Origin: Chondrinema litorale
GTDB lineage: Bacteria > Bacteroidota > Bacteroidia > Cytophagales > Flammeovirgaceae
Direction of reading: 5' to 3'
Assembly (NCBI RefSeq): GCF_026250525.1
Contig: NZ_CP111043.1
Location: 4,601,001-4,665,000, forward strand
DNA: 64,000 bases
The position numbers and the translations under genes are program-made. The notes beneath the pieces were generated by a model. The model searched no databases and was not told the origin of the DNA. It worked only from the letters and a program-made list of their open reading frames with translations. This document shows, one piece after another, positions 44,608-54,600 of the stretch. How positions within the stretch are numbered: the stretch's first letter is position 1; each line of letters opens with the position of its first letter.

Positions 44608-45795
44608 TTAGTCTTCTAAAGCAGCTACACCAGGAAGTGTTTTTCCTTCCATATATTCTAGTAATGCACCACCACCAGTAGATACATAAGATACTTTATC
44701 TCCGTAACCTAAATTGTTAATTGCAGATGCAGAATCACCACCACCAATTAGAGAGAAACCTCCATTTTCAGTAGCTTTTACTACAGCTTCTGCAACTTGG
44801 TCTGTTCCAACTGCAAAATTAGGAAATTCAAATACACCCATTGGACCATTCCAAAGTACAGTCTTAGATGCTGCAATAGTTTCTGAGAATAACTTAACAG
44901 ATTTTGGTCCAATATCAAGACCCATCCAATCCTCATCAATTTTATCTTTATCTACAACATTAGATGGAGAATCGTTACTAAATTCTTTAGCTATTACAGT
45001 GTCGATAGGTAAAATCAAGTTAACACCTTTTTCTTTAGCTTTCTCGATTAGTTCTAGAGCTAATTCTTGCTTATCTGCTTCTAATAATGAAGTACCGATG
45101 CTTCCACCTTGTGCTTTAGTGAAAGTATAAGACATACCACCACCAATAATTAGGTTATCTACTTTATCTAATAATTTCTCAATGATAAGAATTTTATCAG
45201 AAATTTTAGCTCCACCCATAATTGCAGTAAAAGGTCTAATAGGATCGCCCATTACTTTTTCTGCATTAGTAAGCTCAGCTTGCATTACATAACCAGTAGC
45301 TTTGTCTTTGAAGAATTGAGCGATTACTGCAGTTGATGCATGTGCTCTATGAGCTGTACCGAATGCATCATTTACATAAAAATCTCCGTGTTTAGCTAAT
45401 TTTTCAGAAAACTCTACATCTCCTTTAGTTTCTTCTTTGTAGAATCTAAGGTTATCTAATAGCATTGCTTCACCTTCGCCAAGTTCGGCTGAGATCTTAT
45501 AAGATTCTTCACCAATGCAGTCTCCTCCAAATTTAACATCTACACCTAATGCTGCTGAAAGATCTTTAACAATATGCTTTAATGAAAATTTATCTTCAGG
45601 GCCTGATTTTGGTCTACCTAAGTGTGACATCATAATCACAGCGCCGCCATCATTTAATATTTTTTTAATAGTAGGAACTGCCGCTTTGATTCTCGTTTGA
45701 TCTGTGATTTCAAATTTCTCATTGAGGGGAACATTAAAATCAACTCTTATTAAAACCTTTCTACCTTTAAAATTGAAATCATCAATGGTTTTCAT
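44608..45795 (-). CDS. pgk: Phosphoglycerate kinase
   Basis: 395 residues. It transfers phosphate between 1,3-bisphosphoglycerate and ADP. The signatures RKVLIRVDFNVPLN, MSHLGRPK, NDAFGTAHRAHAST, AIMGGAKISDKI, IGGGMSYTF, LWNGPMGVFE and IGGGDSASAI are all present. Full family length. Its own terminator follows. Confidence 0.97.
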   Translation of the reverse strand: MKTIDDFNFKGRKVLIRVDFNVPLNEKFEITDQTRIKAAVPTIKKILNDGGAVIMMSHLGRPKSGPEDKFSLKHIVKDLSAALGVDVKFGGDCIGEESYKISAELGEGEAMLLDNLRFYKEETKGDVEFSEKLAKHGDFYVNDAFGTAHRAHASTAVIAQFFKDKATGYVMQAELTNAEKVMGDPIRPFTAIMGGAKISDKILIIEKLLDKVDNLIIGGGMSYTFTKAQGGSIGTSLLEADKQELALELIEKAKEKGVNLILPIDTVIAKEFSNDSPSNVVDKDKIDEDWMGLDIGPKSVKLFSETIAASKTVLWNGPMGVFEFPNFAVGTDQVAEAVVKATENGGFSLIGGGDSASAINNLGYGDKVSYVSTGGGALLEYMEGKTLPGVAALED

Positions 45796-45896
45796 AAAAA
45801 ATGTGTTTTTCGTTGAAAATCAGTAAAAATTGCTTATTGCAATTGAATGCCTAAAGGTACTTATTAAGGCCGATTATGGAAAGATTATACATGAAT

Positions 45897-45939
45897 ATAC
45901 AGTGAAATTATTTTCAAATTTGATAATAATTCACTGTAT
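45897..45939. repeat. Imperfect inverted repeat between ruvB and pgk
   Basis: atacagtgaaattattttcaaa and its near complement fold into a ~20-bp stem with one bulge. It lies nine bases after the ruvB stop. There is no T tract on the minus strand, so it is either a 3' stabiliser or a weak terminator of ruvB. Confidence 0.5.
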
Positions 45940-45948
45940 AAATTATAA

Positions 45949-46977
45949 TTAATCGAATAAAGTACGCATTTGGTTTGGTGGAATAATATTGAGATGCTGA
46001 TAGGCAAGTACAGTTGCTTCTCTACCTCTAGAAGTTCTTTTAATGTATCCTTCTTTAATTAAGAAAGGCTCATAAACTTCTTCTATGGTTTCTCCTTCTT
46101 CGCCACAAGCTGTGGCAATGGTAGAAATACCAACAGGACCACCTTTAAACTTCTCAATAATAGTCTTAAGAATACGATTATCCATTTCGTCTAAACCATT
46201 GTGGTCTACATTTAAGGCATCCAAAGCATATTTTGCTATAGCTAAAGTAATAGTACCATCACCTTTTATTTGAGCAAAATCTCTTGTTCTTCTCAATAAA
46301 TTATTGGCAATACGGGGAGTACCACGACTTCTACGAGCAATTTCAAATGCAGCATCTTTTTCTATTGGAGAATCTAGAATTGCCGCAGAACGATTAACAA
46401 TGGTAGCAAGCAATTTTGCATCGTAATATTCTAATCTTGCATTAATACCAAAACGAGCGCGCAATGGTGAGGTTAACAAACCAGATCGAGTAGTAGCACC
46501 AATTAGAGTAAATGGATTAAGCGTAATCTGTATAGTTCGCGCATTTGGTCCAGAGTCCAATACAATATCAATTCGGTAATCTTCCATTGCAGAATACAAG
46601 TATTCTTCAATTACTGGATTTAACCTGTGTATTTCATCTATAAATAAAACATCATTGTCTTCTAGGTTAGTAAGCAAACCTGCAAGATCGCCCGGTTTCT
46701 CTAATACTGGTCCCGAAGTTATTTTAATACTTGCATTTAGCTCATTGGCAATGATGTGAGAAAGCGTAGTTTTCCCCAACCCCGGAGGGCCATGTAGCAA
46801 AACATGATCGAGAGATTCAGACCTTTTTAATGCTGCCTGAACAAAAATCTTTAAATTCTCTACGATCTTATCTTGTCCGGTAAAATCACCAAAGGATAGA
46901 GGCCTTAATGATTTCTCAAGGTCTTTTTCCTCATCAGAAAAATTCTCATCATCTCCACGAAGATAATCTTCTCGCAT
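45949..46977 (-). CDS. ruvB: Holliday junction branch-migration ATPase RuvB
   Basis: 342 residues. Walker A GPPGLGKTTLSH, Walker B DEIHRL, sensor GATTRSG and the C-terminal winged helix (SRGREATVLAYQHL) are visible. It drives branch migration with RuvA during recombination repair. No ruvA or ruvC is in the window. Confidence 0.97.
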   Translation of the reverse strand: MREDYLRGDDENFSDEEKDLEKSLRPLSFGDFTGQDKIVENLKIFVQAALKRSESLDHVLLHGPPGLGKTTLSHIIANELNASIKITSGPVLEKPGDLAGLLTNLEDNDVLFIDEIHRLNPVIEEYLYSAMEDYRIDIVLDSGPNARTIQITLNPFTLIGATTRSGLLTSPLRARFGINARLEYYDAKLLATIVNRSAAILDSPIEKDAAFEIARRSRGTPRIANNLLRRTRDFAQIKGDGTITLAIAKYALDALNVDHNGLDEMDNRILKTIIEKFKGGPVGISTIATACGEEGETIEEVYEPFLIKEGYIKRTSRGREATVLAYQHLNIIPPNQMRTLFD

Positions 46978-47103
46978 CTATTTAACATTTAATTATTTAC
47001 CAATAAAATTCCTACTTAACATATAAATGTTTATATAATAAGAATGTAATATTAAAAATATAGGATTTTGTTTAAAATTAAAACAAAAAGGCATTGTGTT
47101 TAA

Positions 47104-48549
47104 TTAAAAAATGCTTTCTCTTAATAATGGCATACTTAAACAATGTGAACCTCCACGAGCTCTAGACAATTCGGCAGAAGGTAATAGGATTAATGTGTTT
47201 TCTAGTTTTTCAGGCTTTACCTCTTCCCTATCCAATTTTTTAATTAGCTCTTCTGCATCGATTACATCAAAACCTTTTTTTCTAAAACCTTCTGCAGTTT
47301 TATTGTTTCTGTCATAAGCTATAACAACCCCTTCTTTTAAAGCCAATACATTGCAGGAATCTGTCCATTGTTCTCTATGGCCAAAAGGAAAAACACCATC
47401 GCCAGAATAGATAAATTCGGTTTCTTGTTTACTTTTTAAATCTTTAGTACTGATGTTGTCTAGCAAATCTTCTAAAAACTCAAATTTTACTGGCTGATCT
47501 ACATGATCTTTATGGAATTGGGTAATATCTACAGTAAAGAGTTCTTTTGGTTCACCTAAGGCAGGTATTAAATCTCTAGTTGCATAGTAAATATGCTTTT
47601 TAGAAAATGGTGCATGTATTACCCAAAGATTCTTTTTTACCTGTGTAAAAGTAGTATCTATATGCATAAATGCTCTTTTATTAGGTATTTTTATCACAGA
47701 CACTTTTTCTACAACATCTTTTGCAAACAAGGCTTGAATTACACGACTTACAGCATGCAGAGATGTTCTTTCGCTAAGACCTATTAATAAATGATTTGGG
47801 GCAATTGTCATTATATCGCCACCTTCTAGACTTACAGTTTTAGAAGCCTTTTCGTCATCATCGTATAAAAAGTGCTCCTCTGTATTGGTAATTTCTATAA
47901 TGTTATCTCTGTAATCTTTAAACACATCGTGGTTATACATAATGTAAGCGATGAGTATTCTTTCTCTAGAGCGTGCTCTAGTTGCTGGCTTAGTTAAAAG
48001 AATATGTTTATTTACAATTACAGCGATATCTCTGGTAAAAATAAAATTGGGTACCGGAGGAAAAATCATTCTATCATCTGGTAAGATACCCGATATAAGA
48101 GTATTCGCAAGTTCTGTTGGATCAAGGTCGTAAAGTATCTTTTGCAAAGTGTATGATACATCTTCAAAAGCACAAATAGCAGCAACCAGTTTATCTTTTA
48201 CAGTTTTATCTTTAAGTATTTCTGTAAGTAAAGATTGTGGATCTAAAACTTTGTCTGAATTGAAATACTCTGGCTTTCCAGGCTTATAAAAATTTCTATT
48301 ATTATTTGGGTTATCTATTTTCTGTAACTTACCTTTTACCTTTCCAGGGTCAAGAAAATACAACAGTAACTTTACGTACAAATCATATTCTTTTGAACGC
48401 ATAGCTTCTAGATGGATAATATCTTCAAACAGCCAATCTTGAGCTTTACTGGGAATCACCTTCCCTAACCCAGCATCTGGACTGTGAATGATCAACCTTC
48501 TTAATCTTCCTATTTCTGAATTGACATGTATTTCGTTTTGAGAAGTCAT
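47104..48549 (-). CDS. Arginine deiminase-family protein, enlarged
   Basis: 481 residues, longer than typical ADI (~410). The family's conserved groups are present: FTRDIAVIV, EGGDIM, HIDTTFTQV and the terminal GGSHCLSMPLLR with nucleophile Cys470. The extra length is mainly in the N-terminal third (VKLLLYFLDPGKVKGKLQ through NNRNFYKPGKPEYF). It probably hydrolyses arginine or a related guanidino compound. No arcB or arcC is adjacent, so an arginine deiminase pathway operon is not present. Confidence 0.82.
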   Translation of the reverse strand: MTSQNEIHVNSEIGRLRRLIIHSPDAGLGKVIPSKAQDWLFEDIIHLEAMRSKEYDLYVKLLLYFLDPGKVKGKLQKIDNPNNNRNFYKPGKPEYFNSDKVLDPQSLLTEILKDKTVKDKLVAAICAFEDVSYTLQKILYDLDPTELANTLISGILPDDRMIFPPVPNFIFTRDIAVIVNKHILLTKPATRARSRERILIAYIMYNHDVFKDYRDNIIEITNTEEHFLYDDDEKASKTVSLEGGDIMTIAPNHLLIGLSERTSLHAVSRVIQALFAKDVVEKVSVIKIPNKRAFMHIDTTFTQVKKNLWVIHAPFSKKHIYYATRDLIPALGEPKELFTVDITQFHKDHVDQPVKFEFLEDLLDNISTKDLKSKQETEFIYSGDGVFPFGHREQWTDSCNVLALKEGVVIAYDRNNKTAEGFRKKGFDVIDAEELIKKLDREEVKPEKLENTLILLPSAELSRARGGSHCLSMPLLRESIF

Positions 48550-48678
48550 ATGTGCTTTTATAATTAATCAATTTGAAAAGCAAATTTAGAAATTTACTAG
48601 CAAAGCCAATTTTCTTATTCTAGAAAATAACTGAATATCATCAATACTCCTGTGTTTTGTCAATAATTACAAATCAGC

Positions 48679-48720
48679 GAAATAATTTATTTAGCGAATT
48701 TTCGCTAAATAAATTATTTC
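48679..48720. promoter_or_regulatory. Perfect 19-bp-arm inverted repeat upstream of pckA
   Basis: The arm gaaataatttatttagcga is repeated exactly in inverse orientation after a four-base centre (attt), 42 bases in all. It ends three bases before the -7 box of pckA, filling the position of the -33 element. The minus-strand neighbour starts at 48549 and reads away, so it cannot be a terminator of that gene. A regulator-binding site is the best reading. Confidence 0.65.
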
Positions 48721-48723
48721 CTC

Positions 48724-48731
48724 TATATTTG
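48724..48731 (+). promoter_or_regulatory. -7 box (TATATTTG) of pckA
   Basis: Exact TAnnTTTG match, 110 bases upstream of the pckA ATG and directly after the large inverted repeat. A TTG at -33 is missing, which suggests activator dependence. Confidence 0.55.
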
Positions 48732-48841
48732 ATCTATATTCATCTATGAAGAGCTTATCATTTAAGTTTTTTTCCTATTCAAAATGGCTAGAGTTTCTTC
48801 AATAAATTTTTGTTTAATTCTTCATTAGAAATTTTTCAAAT

Positions 48842-50464
48842 ATGGGTCAGTCAAAAATCAACAGAATCGCCAATGAACTTCATGTATCAGGTATAGAGTA
48901 TCCATCTATATTTTACAATATGCCACCTGCAAAATTGATTTGTGACACAATTCAGAAAAATCAAGGTGTTTTGTCTGATAATGGTGCGCTTATGGTAGAT
49001 ACCGGTAAGTTTACAGGTAGATCTCCTAAAGACAGATATATTGTAAAAGATGAGATTACAAAAAATACTGTTTGGTGGGGAAATATCAATCAAGAATTTA
49101 GTCAAGAAAATTACTACAGATTAAAAAACAAAATGACTACTTTCTTATCTGGTAGAGAGCTCTATGTAAGAGATGCAATGGCTGGTGCTGACCCTAGATA
49201 TGCATTAAATGTAAGAATTATCAATACTGCTCCTTGGCAAAATTTATTCTGCTATAATATGTTCATCAGGTCAACGGCTGAAGAATTATTAAACTTTAAA
49301 CCAGAATTTACTGTAATTGCAGCTCCTGAATTTAAAGCTAACCCAGCAGTTGACGGCACCAAAGCAGAAAACTTTTCTATCATCAACTTTTCTGATAAAA
49401 CCATTCTAATTGGTGGTTCTGCTTATACTGGGGAAATTAAAAAAGGTATTTTTAGTGTATTAAACTACATTTTACCGCAAGATAAAGGAGTACTTTCAAT
49501 GCATTGTAGCGCAAATAGAGGCAAGAAAAACGATACAGCTATTTTCTTTGGGTTGTCTGGTACTGGCAAAACTACCCTTTCTGCCGATCCAGAAAGAAGC
49601 TTAATAGGCGACGATGAACATGGCTGGACAGACAAAGGAGTATTTAACTTTGAAGGTGGTTGCTATGCAAAAGTGATTGATCTTTCAGAAGAAAAAGAAC
49701 CTCAAATCTGGAAAGCCATCAAGTTTGGAGCTTTATTGGAAAACACTAGATTCTTCCCAAAAACTAATAAGGTTGATTATCAGAATAGTGTAGTCACAGA
49801 AAATACACGAGTCTCTTACCCTATCAATCATATTGACAATGCTTCTGAGCCATCTGTTGGTAGAAAGCCTAAAAATATATTCTTCCTTACTTGTGATGCC
49901 TACGGTGTGTTACCTCCAATTTCTAAGCTAAGTAAAGAGCAAGCAATGTATCACTTTATATCTGGCTATACAGCTAAAGTTGCAGGAACCGAAGAAGGAA
50001 TTACAGAGCCACAAACTGTTTTTTCTGCTTGCTTTGGTGCACCATTTATGCCTTTACATCCTATTAAATATGCAGAAATGTTGGGTGAGAAAATGGTAAA
50101 AGAGAATGTAAATGTTTGGTTGGTAAACACTGGTTGGATTGGCGGTGCTTACGGCAAAGGTTCAAGAATAAGCTTAAAATATACTCGTGCGATGATCTCT
50201 GCTGCATTAAAAGGAGAACTAGACGATGTAAAATACACTGAGCATCCAATATTTGGATTGCATATGCCGATGAGCTGCACTGATGTTCCTACAGAATTAT
50301 TGAACCCTAGAAAAATGTGGGAAAAATTACCAGAAGGTGCAACTGCTTATGATTTACATGCAAACAAACTGGCAGAAGCATTTAGAAACAACTTCCAAAA
50401 ATTTAAAACAGGTTTAACTGCAGAAGTTCAAGCAGGTGGACCGAAAGCCAAAGTTGCCATTTAA
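48842..50464 (+). CDS. pckA: Phosphoenolpyruvate carboxykinase (ATP)
   Basis: 540 residues. The substrate loop TGRSPKDRYIV, the P-loop GLSGTGKTTLSADP, the metal-binding DDEHGW, NFEGGCYAK and the C-terminal NTGWIGGAYGKGSRI are all present. It converts oxaloacetate to PEP for gluconeogenesis. The long leader with a 42-base palindrome suggests specific regulation. Terminator follows. Confidence 0.97.
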   Translation: MGQSKINRIANELHVSGIEYPSIFYNMPPAKLICDTIQKNQGVLSDNGALMVDTGKFTGRSPKDRYIVKDEITKNTVWWGNINQEFSQENYYRLKNKMTTFLSGRELYVRDAMAGADPRYALNVRIINTAPWQNLFCYNMFIRSTAEELLNFKPEFTVIAAPEFKANPAVDGTKAENFSIINFSDKTILIGGSAYTGEIKKGIFSVLNYILPQDKGVLSMHCSANRGKKNDTAIFFGLSGTGKTTLSADPERSLIGDDEHGWTDKGVFNFEGGCYAKVIDLSEEKEPQIWKAIKFGALLENTRFFPKTNKVDYQNSVVTENTRVSYPINHIDNASEPSVGRKPKNIFFLTCDAYGVLPPISKLSKEQAMYHFISGYTAKVAGTEEGITEPQTVFSACFGAPFMPLHPIKYAEMLGEKMVKENVNVWLVNTGWIGGAYGKGSRISLKYTRAMISAALKGELDDVKYTEHPIFGLHMPMSCTDVPTELLNPRKMWEKLPEGATAYDLHANKLAEAFRNNFQKFKTGLTAEVQAGGPKAKVAI

Positions 50465-50524
50465 TATATTCAACTAGCAATTTTTCTAAATAGTTAATAC
50501 TGTTTTCCATATTAATCGAACTTG

Positions 50525-50554
50525 AAAAAACAGGATTTTTTATCCTGTTTTTTT
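50525..50554 (+). terminator. Terminator of pckA
   Basis: An 11-bp stem aaaaaacagga / tcctgtttttt with a T run, 60 bases after the stop. Confidence 0.85.
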
Positions 50555-50608
50555 GTTGTAGTATTGCCAGAGATATTGTTACTAGTGAAAACAGAAAAAA
50601 ATTAGACT

Positions 50609-51577
50609 ATGATTGTAGTAACCGGTGCAGCCGGATTTATAGGAAGCTGCCTTGTAAGCAGATTAAATCAGGATAATTTTAATAATATTATAGTTGTAGA
50701 TGACTTTAGCAACCCCGCTAAAGAAGCTAACTTAAAAGGAAAAAAAATACAGGAATTTGTAGAAAGAGAATCCTTTTTTGAATGGCTAGACAAAAACAAA
50801 GAAACCGTAGAGTTTATATTCCATATTGGTGCAAGAACAGATACTACTGAGTTCGACAAAAGCATTTTTGATAAGCTAAATGTATCCTACTCACAAAAAA
50901 TCTGGAAAGCTTGCTGCGATTATCAGATTCCTTTGGTATATGCATCTTCTGCTGCTACTTATGGTTTAGGTGAGTTAGGTTATGATGACAATGAAGAAGT
51001 AATACCAAAACTCAAACCTTTAAACCCATATGGAGATTCTAAAAATGAGTTTGACATTTGGGCGCTAAAGCAAGAAAAGAAACCTTTCTTTTGGACTGGC
51101 TTAAAATTCTTTAATGTTTATGGTCCTAACGAATACCATAAAGCGAGAATGGCTTCGGTAATTTTCCATGCCTATAAGCAGATAAATGCTACCGATGCAA
51201 TGAAGCTTTTTAGATCGCACAATCCCGACTTTAAAGATGGCGAACAGCAAAGAGACTTTATTTATGTAAAAGATTTATTAGAAGTATTAATATTCTTAAT
51301 GCATCATAGAAAAGACTCTGGCATCTATAACTTAGGTACAGGTAAAGCAAGAACATTCTTAGATCTTGTAAAGAATACATTCTCTGCAATGGACAAAGAA
51401 GAAAACATTAGCTTTATCGATACTCCTGAAGACATTCGCGATAAATACCAATATTTTACCGAAGCTAATATGCAAAAACTATTAGATATCGGATACGATA
51501 AAGGTTTCCACTCACTCGAAGAAGGAATTAAAGATTATGTACAAGAATATTTGATGAAAGATTTTAAAATCTACTAA
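50609..51577 (+). CDS. hldD: ADP-L-glycero-D-manno-heptose 6-epimerase
   Basis: 322 residues of the extended short-chain dehydrogenase family. NADP-binding VTGAAGFIGSCLVSRL, the catalytic YGDSKNEFD with Tyr and Lys, and GLKFFNVYGPNEYHKARMASVIF typical of HldD/RfaD are present. It forms the ADP-heptose used in lipopolysaccharide core. The GmhB-like phosphatase of the same pathway is at 12280. Confidence 0.93.
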   Translation: MIVVTGAAGFIGSCLVSRLNQDNFNNIIVVDDFSNPAKEANLKGKKIQEFVERESFFEWLDKNKETVEFIFHIGARTDTTEFDKSIFDKLNVSYSQKIWKACCDYQIPLVYASSAATYGLGELGYDDNEEVIPKLKPLNPYGDSKNEFDIWALKQEKKPFFWTGLKFFNVYGPNEYHKARMASVIFHAYKQINATDAMKLFRSHNPDFKDGEQQRDFIYVKDLLEVLIFLMHHRKDSGIYNLGTGKARTFLDLVKNTFSAMDKEENISFIDTPEDIRDKYQYFTEANMQKLLDIGYDKGFHSLEEGIKDYVQEYLMKDFKIY

Positions 51578-51600
51578 AATAGTTCTGAATAAAATACTAG

Positions 51601-51639
51601 AAGCACAACTCCTATTAAGCAGGATGTTGTGCTTTTTTT
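51601..51639 (+). terminator. Terminator of hldD
   Basis: Stem aagcacaac / gttgtgctt with an inner tcct / agga pairing and seven T. Its right part lies within the end of the convergent CHAT gene. Confidence 0.8.
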
Positions 51640-54600
51640 ATGACTTTAAAATATTTAGTCACCAAAATGATTAAACCAACAAAAAAGACGAATATTAAAA
51701 CTGTATTTAAAGTGCTAAATTTCTTTTTAAATAAAGGTTGCGTATTGCCAATAGAAACATAAGTTGCCCAATAAGCTGGATGCGCACTAATTTCATCAGC
51801 CTTAGATAAATATTGAAGTTTAGCTTTTCTTAATGAAAAATCGATGTCATTGCCTTCTCCCAAGTAATTATAAAATGATGAGATTATTTGAGAACCTGTA
51901 TAGTCATTCACCTTCCATAAACTTAAAATAATTGACTCTGAACCAGCAATGGCAAATCCCCTACCCATACTATAAATTCCATCCCCACTATACATTTTAC
52001 CCAAGCCAGTTTCACAAGCACTCAACACAGTTAGCCTATTTTTAAGTTTTAATCTGTACAATTCCCAAGGATACAGATATCCATCTTCGGTTTCATTATT
52101 ACTTAAAGATGTATCTTGTGAGTTCCTATTTTTTGCAGATCGAGTATTTGAATTTTTAAAATTGGTATCGTAAGAAGCATCAAATACAGTTTCGTTCGAA
52201 GCATCTACATCACTCTGTCTAAAGACAATATAGGTATTGAGCTTATTATTTTCATCTGAAATACCATGTAAGCCTAAATGGATAATATCAAAAAGTCCAG
52301 CTTCCTCTTTAAATTTTTGTTCGGTTGCAGACTTACCCATATAATATTTACCCTGAGTAATCTGTGCAATAGACTTTATTTCTTCTACTGTTCCAGGCAA
52401 ATTAGATAATTCGGCATTTCTAAACCTCGATAAATTTCCATTCTGAATATTTTTGATTTCCTCATTATCGCTATAACCAAAAGCAAGTGCTGCTGGTGTA
52501 GATATATCTTGATCTAGTTGTTGATTTAACAACCAAGTAGCAGAAAAGGCATAGTTTATATTATATCCATTTATTAAATAATGCAGGCTTTTATAGTCAT
52601 CGGGACCTTTGTTAACCTTTTTCCCTACTAAACTCTCAAATGGAATGGAAGATAATGATCCATCTGGAATTACTAAAACTTTATTTCCTTCAAATAAAAA
52701 TGGATTAACTAACTGAGTAAATATCTCATAAGCACTATTTTCATACAGCGTTAGTGCCTCTTTACTTTGACTTTCTGGAGATGGATTCTTGATTATTTTT
52801 TTATAAATACTCAGGTTTTTGAGTAAATATTCGGTTAATTCTACTTTATTTAATTTGAAGTTGTCTTTAGAGACACTAAGCGTATATAGAGTGTCTTCAG
52901 ACCATAGATATTCTAATATTTGCAAGTTATTATCAGTACAAAAGTTTTGTAAGGCTTTCATACTTGCAGTCGAAATTCCTTTATCGATAGCTTCTTCTCT
53001 ATTGTTCAATTGAATTTCTATAGTTCGTTTTTGCTTTTCAAGTTCAAATATCTTTTCGTCTAACAAACTTACTAAATCCGAATCTGGTAATTCTTTCTGC
53101 TTCTCCTTTTGCAGCCTATTATTCTGATAATTTAACTCATATTTAATAGCTTGTTGTTGGTCTAATAAACTATCACTAAAGAGCTCATTCCCACTAGTTG
53201 GCTGTAAGAGAAAGTGTTTATTTTTATCAAAAAATGCTACAAGCTGATCTTGGTGTTCATTTAATTCGTCTACTGAAAGTTTAGAAAGAATTTTAGTTCC
53301 GATTAAAGCTACTTGGTCTGCATCTGAATTATTCAATACAGAATTTTCATATATCTTTTCTTTATTGAGATAAGTAACCGAAGAATCTGCTAACTGTATA
53401 GTGTTTAATGCTGAATACAAATATTGTTTTTGATTTGTATTGTCATATAACTTCAATAAAACTTTAGCTTTTTGAATAATACGTTCTACCAAAAGCTTAT
53501 TTAGATGTAGTTGACTTAGCAATGGATTTGCTGTATAATCTTTGTCACTAAAACTTTCTGAGCTAGCAATTAGAGATTCCTGAATTTCATTTAATGATTT
53601 ATCTAGATCATCTACAAAATAATAAAAGAGTGAGCTATTGAAATGAACTATGCTAGCTTCGTTTGTTTGTTTTTTATTATTGGGGATAAAATATGGGCTT
53701 TGTTTAATGTGTGCTAAACCTACTTTTGTTCTCCCTCTTTTAAATTCTAATAGACCTTTCTTACTTAACAGCTGTGCATATTCTAGAGAATCATTATTAG
53801 AATAATAAAAATTCATTGCTAGAGAAACATATTTCTCTGCTAGCTTATAATTATCTGCATTCCTATGCAACTCCCCTAGATTATGGTAATACCTTGCTAG
53901 GCTACTATTGGCTTTAGGCTGATTTTTCTTATTAAGCTGTATAGCCTGATTGTAATAAAATATAGCTGAGTCGGGAGTATTCTGATTATAGTAAGCATTG
54001 GCAATTACATTGTATGCCCTTTCCATAAAATATTCCATATCGGTTCTAGGGAAAAGGCAGCAAATTTTAGCCGCTTTTTTACCATAAATCAAGGCTTGTT
54101 CGTAATCACTCTTTAACCTAAAAGTTACTGCTAAGCTGTAGTAACATCTAAAAAGAATTGTATTATCAACCTTTTTTCCATGACTTTCTAAAATCTCTGC
54201 AGATAAATAAAAATATTTGGTGGCATTGTAATAGTCATACCGTATCCAGCGATGTGCATTTCCTATGGCTAACAAACTTGTTGCAATCTCAAAATGCTTT
54301 TCTGGATAAATCTTTTGCTTAATTTCTAGCGCTTGCGAATGATATTTTAATGCTTCTTCTGCATTATCTAGATAACTGTAGCATTCACCAATATTATAAA
54401 GTAAGCGGGATTTTATTGAAAGAGAAAGGTTATCTTCTTCTAAGGGAATTTGAAGTGCAGAATCTAAATATGGAATGGCATCTTTAAATTGCCACTCTAT
54501 CTTATAAATATCAGAAATTTTAAGTAAAGCAGTTGCCTCTCCTACTTTGTTATTATGCTGCTTAAAATATGTTCTTACTTTAAGATATTCTTCTATTGCA

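Noticed and set aside
44714..45130. Antisense frame of 138 codons inside pgk
   Set aside because: Ser/Thr/Pro-rich shadow of a conserved gene in the opposite frame.
48679..48720. Inverted repeat as a terminator
   Set aside because: Both neighbouring genes read away from it and there is no T tract.
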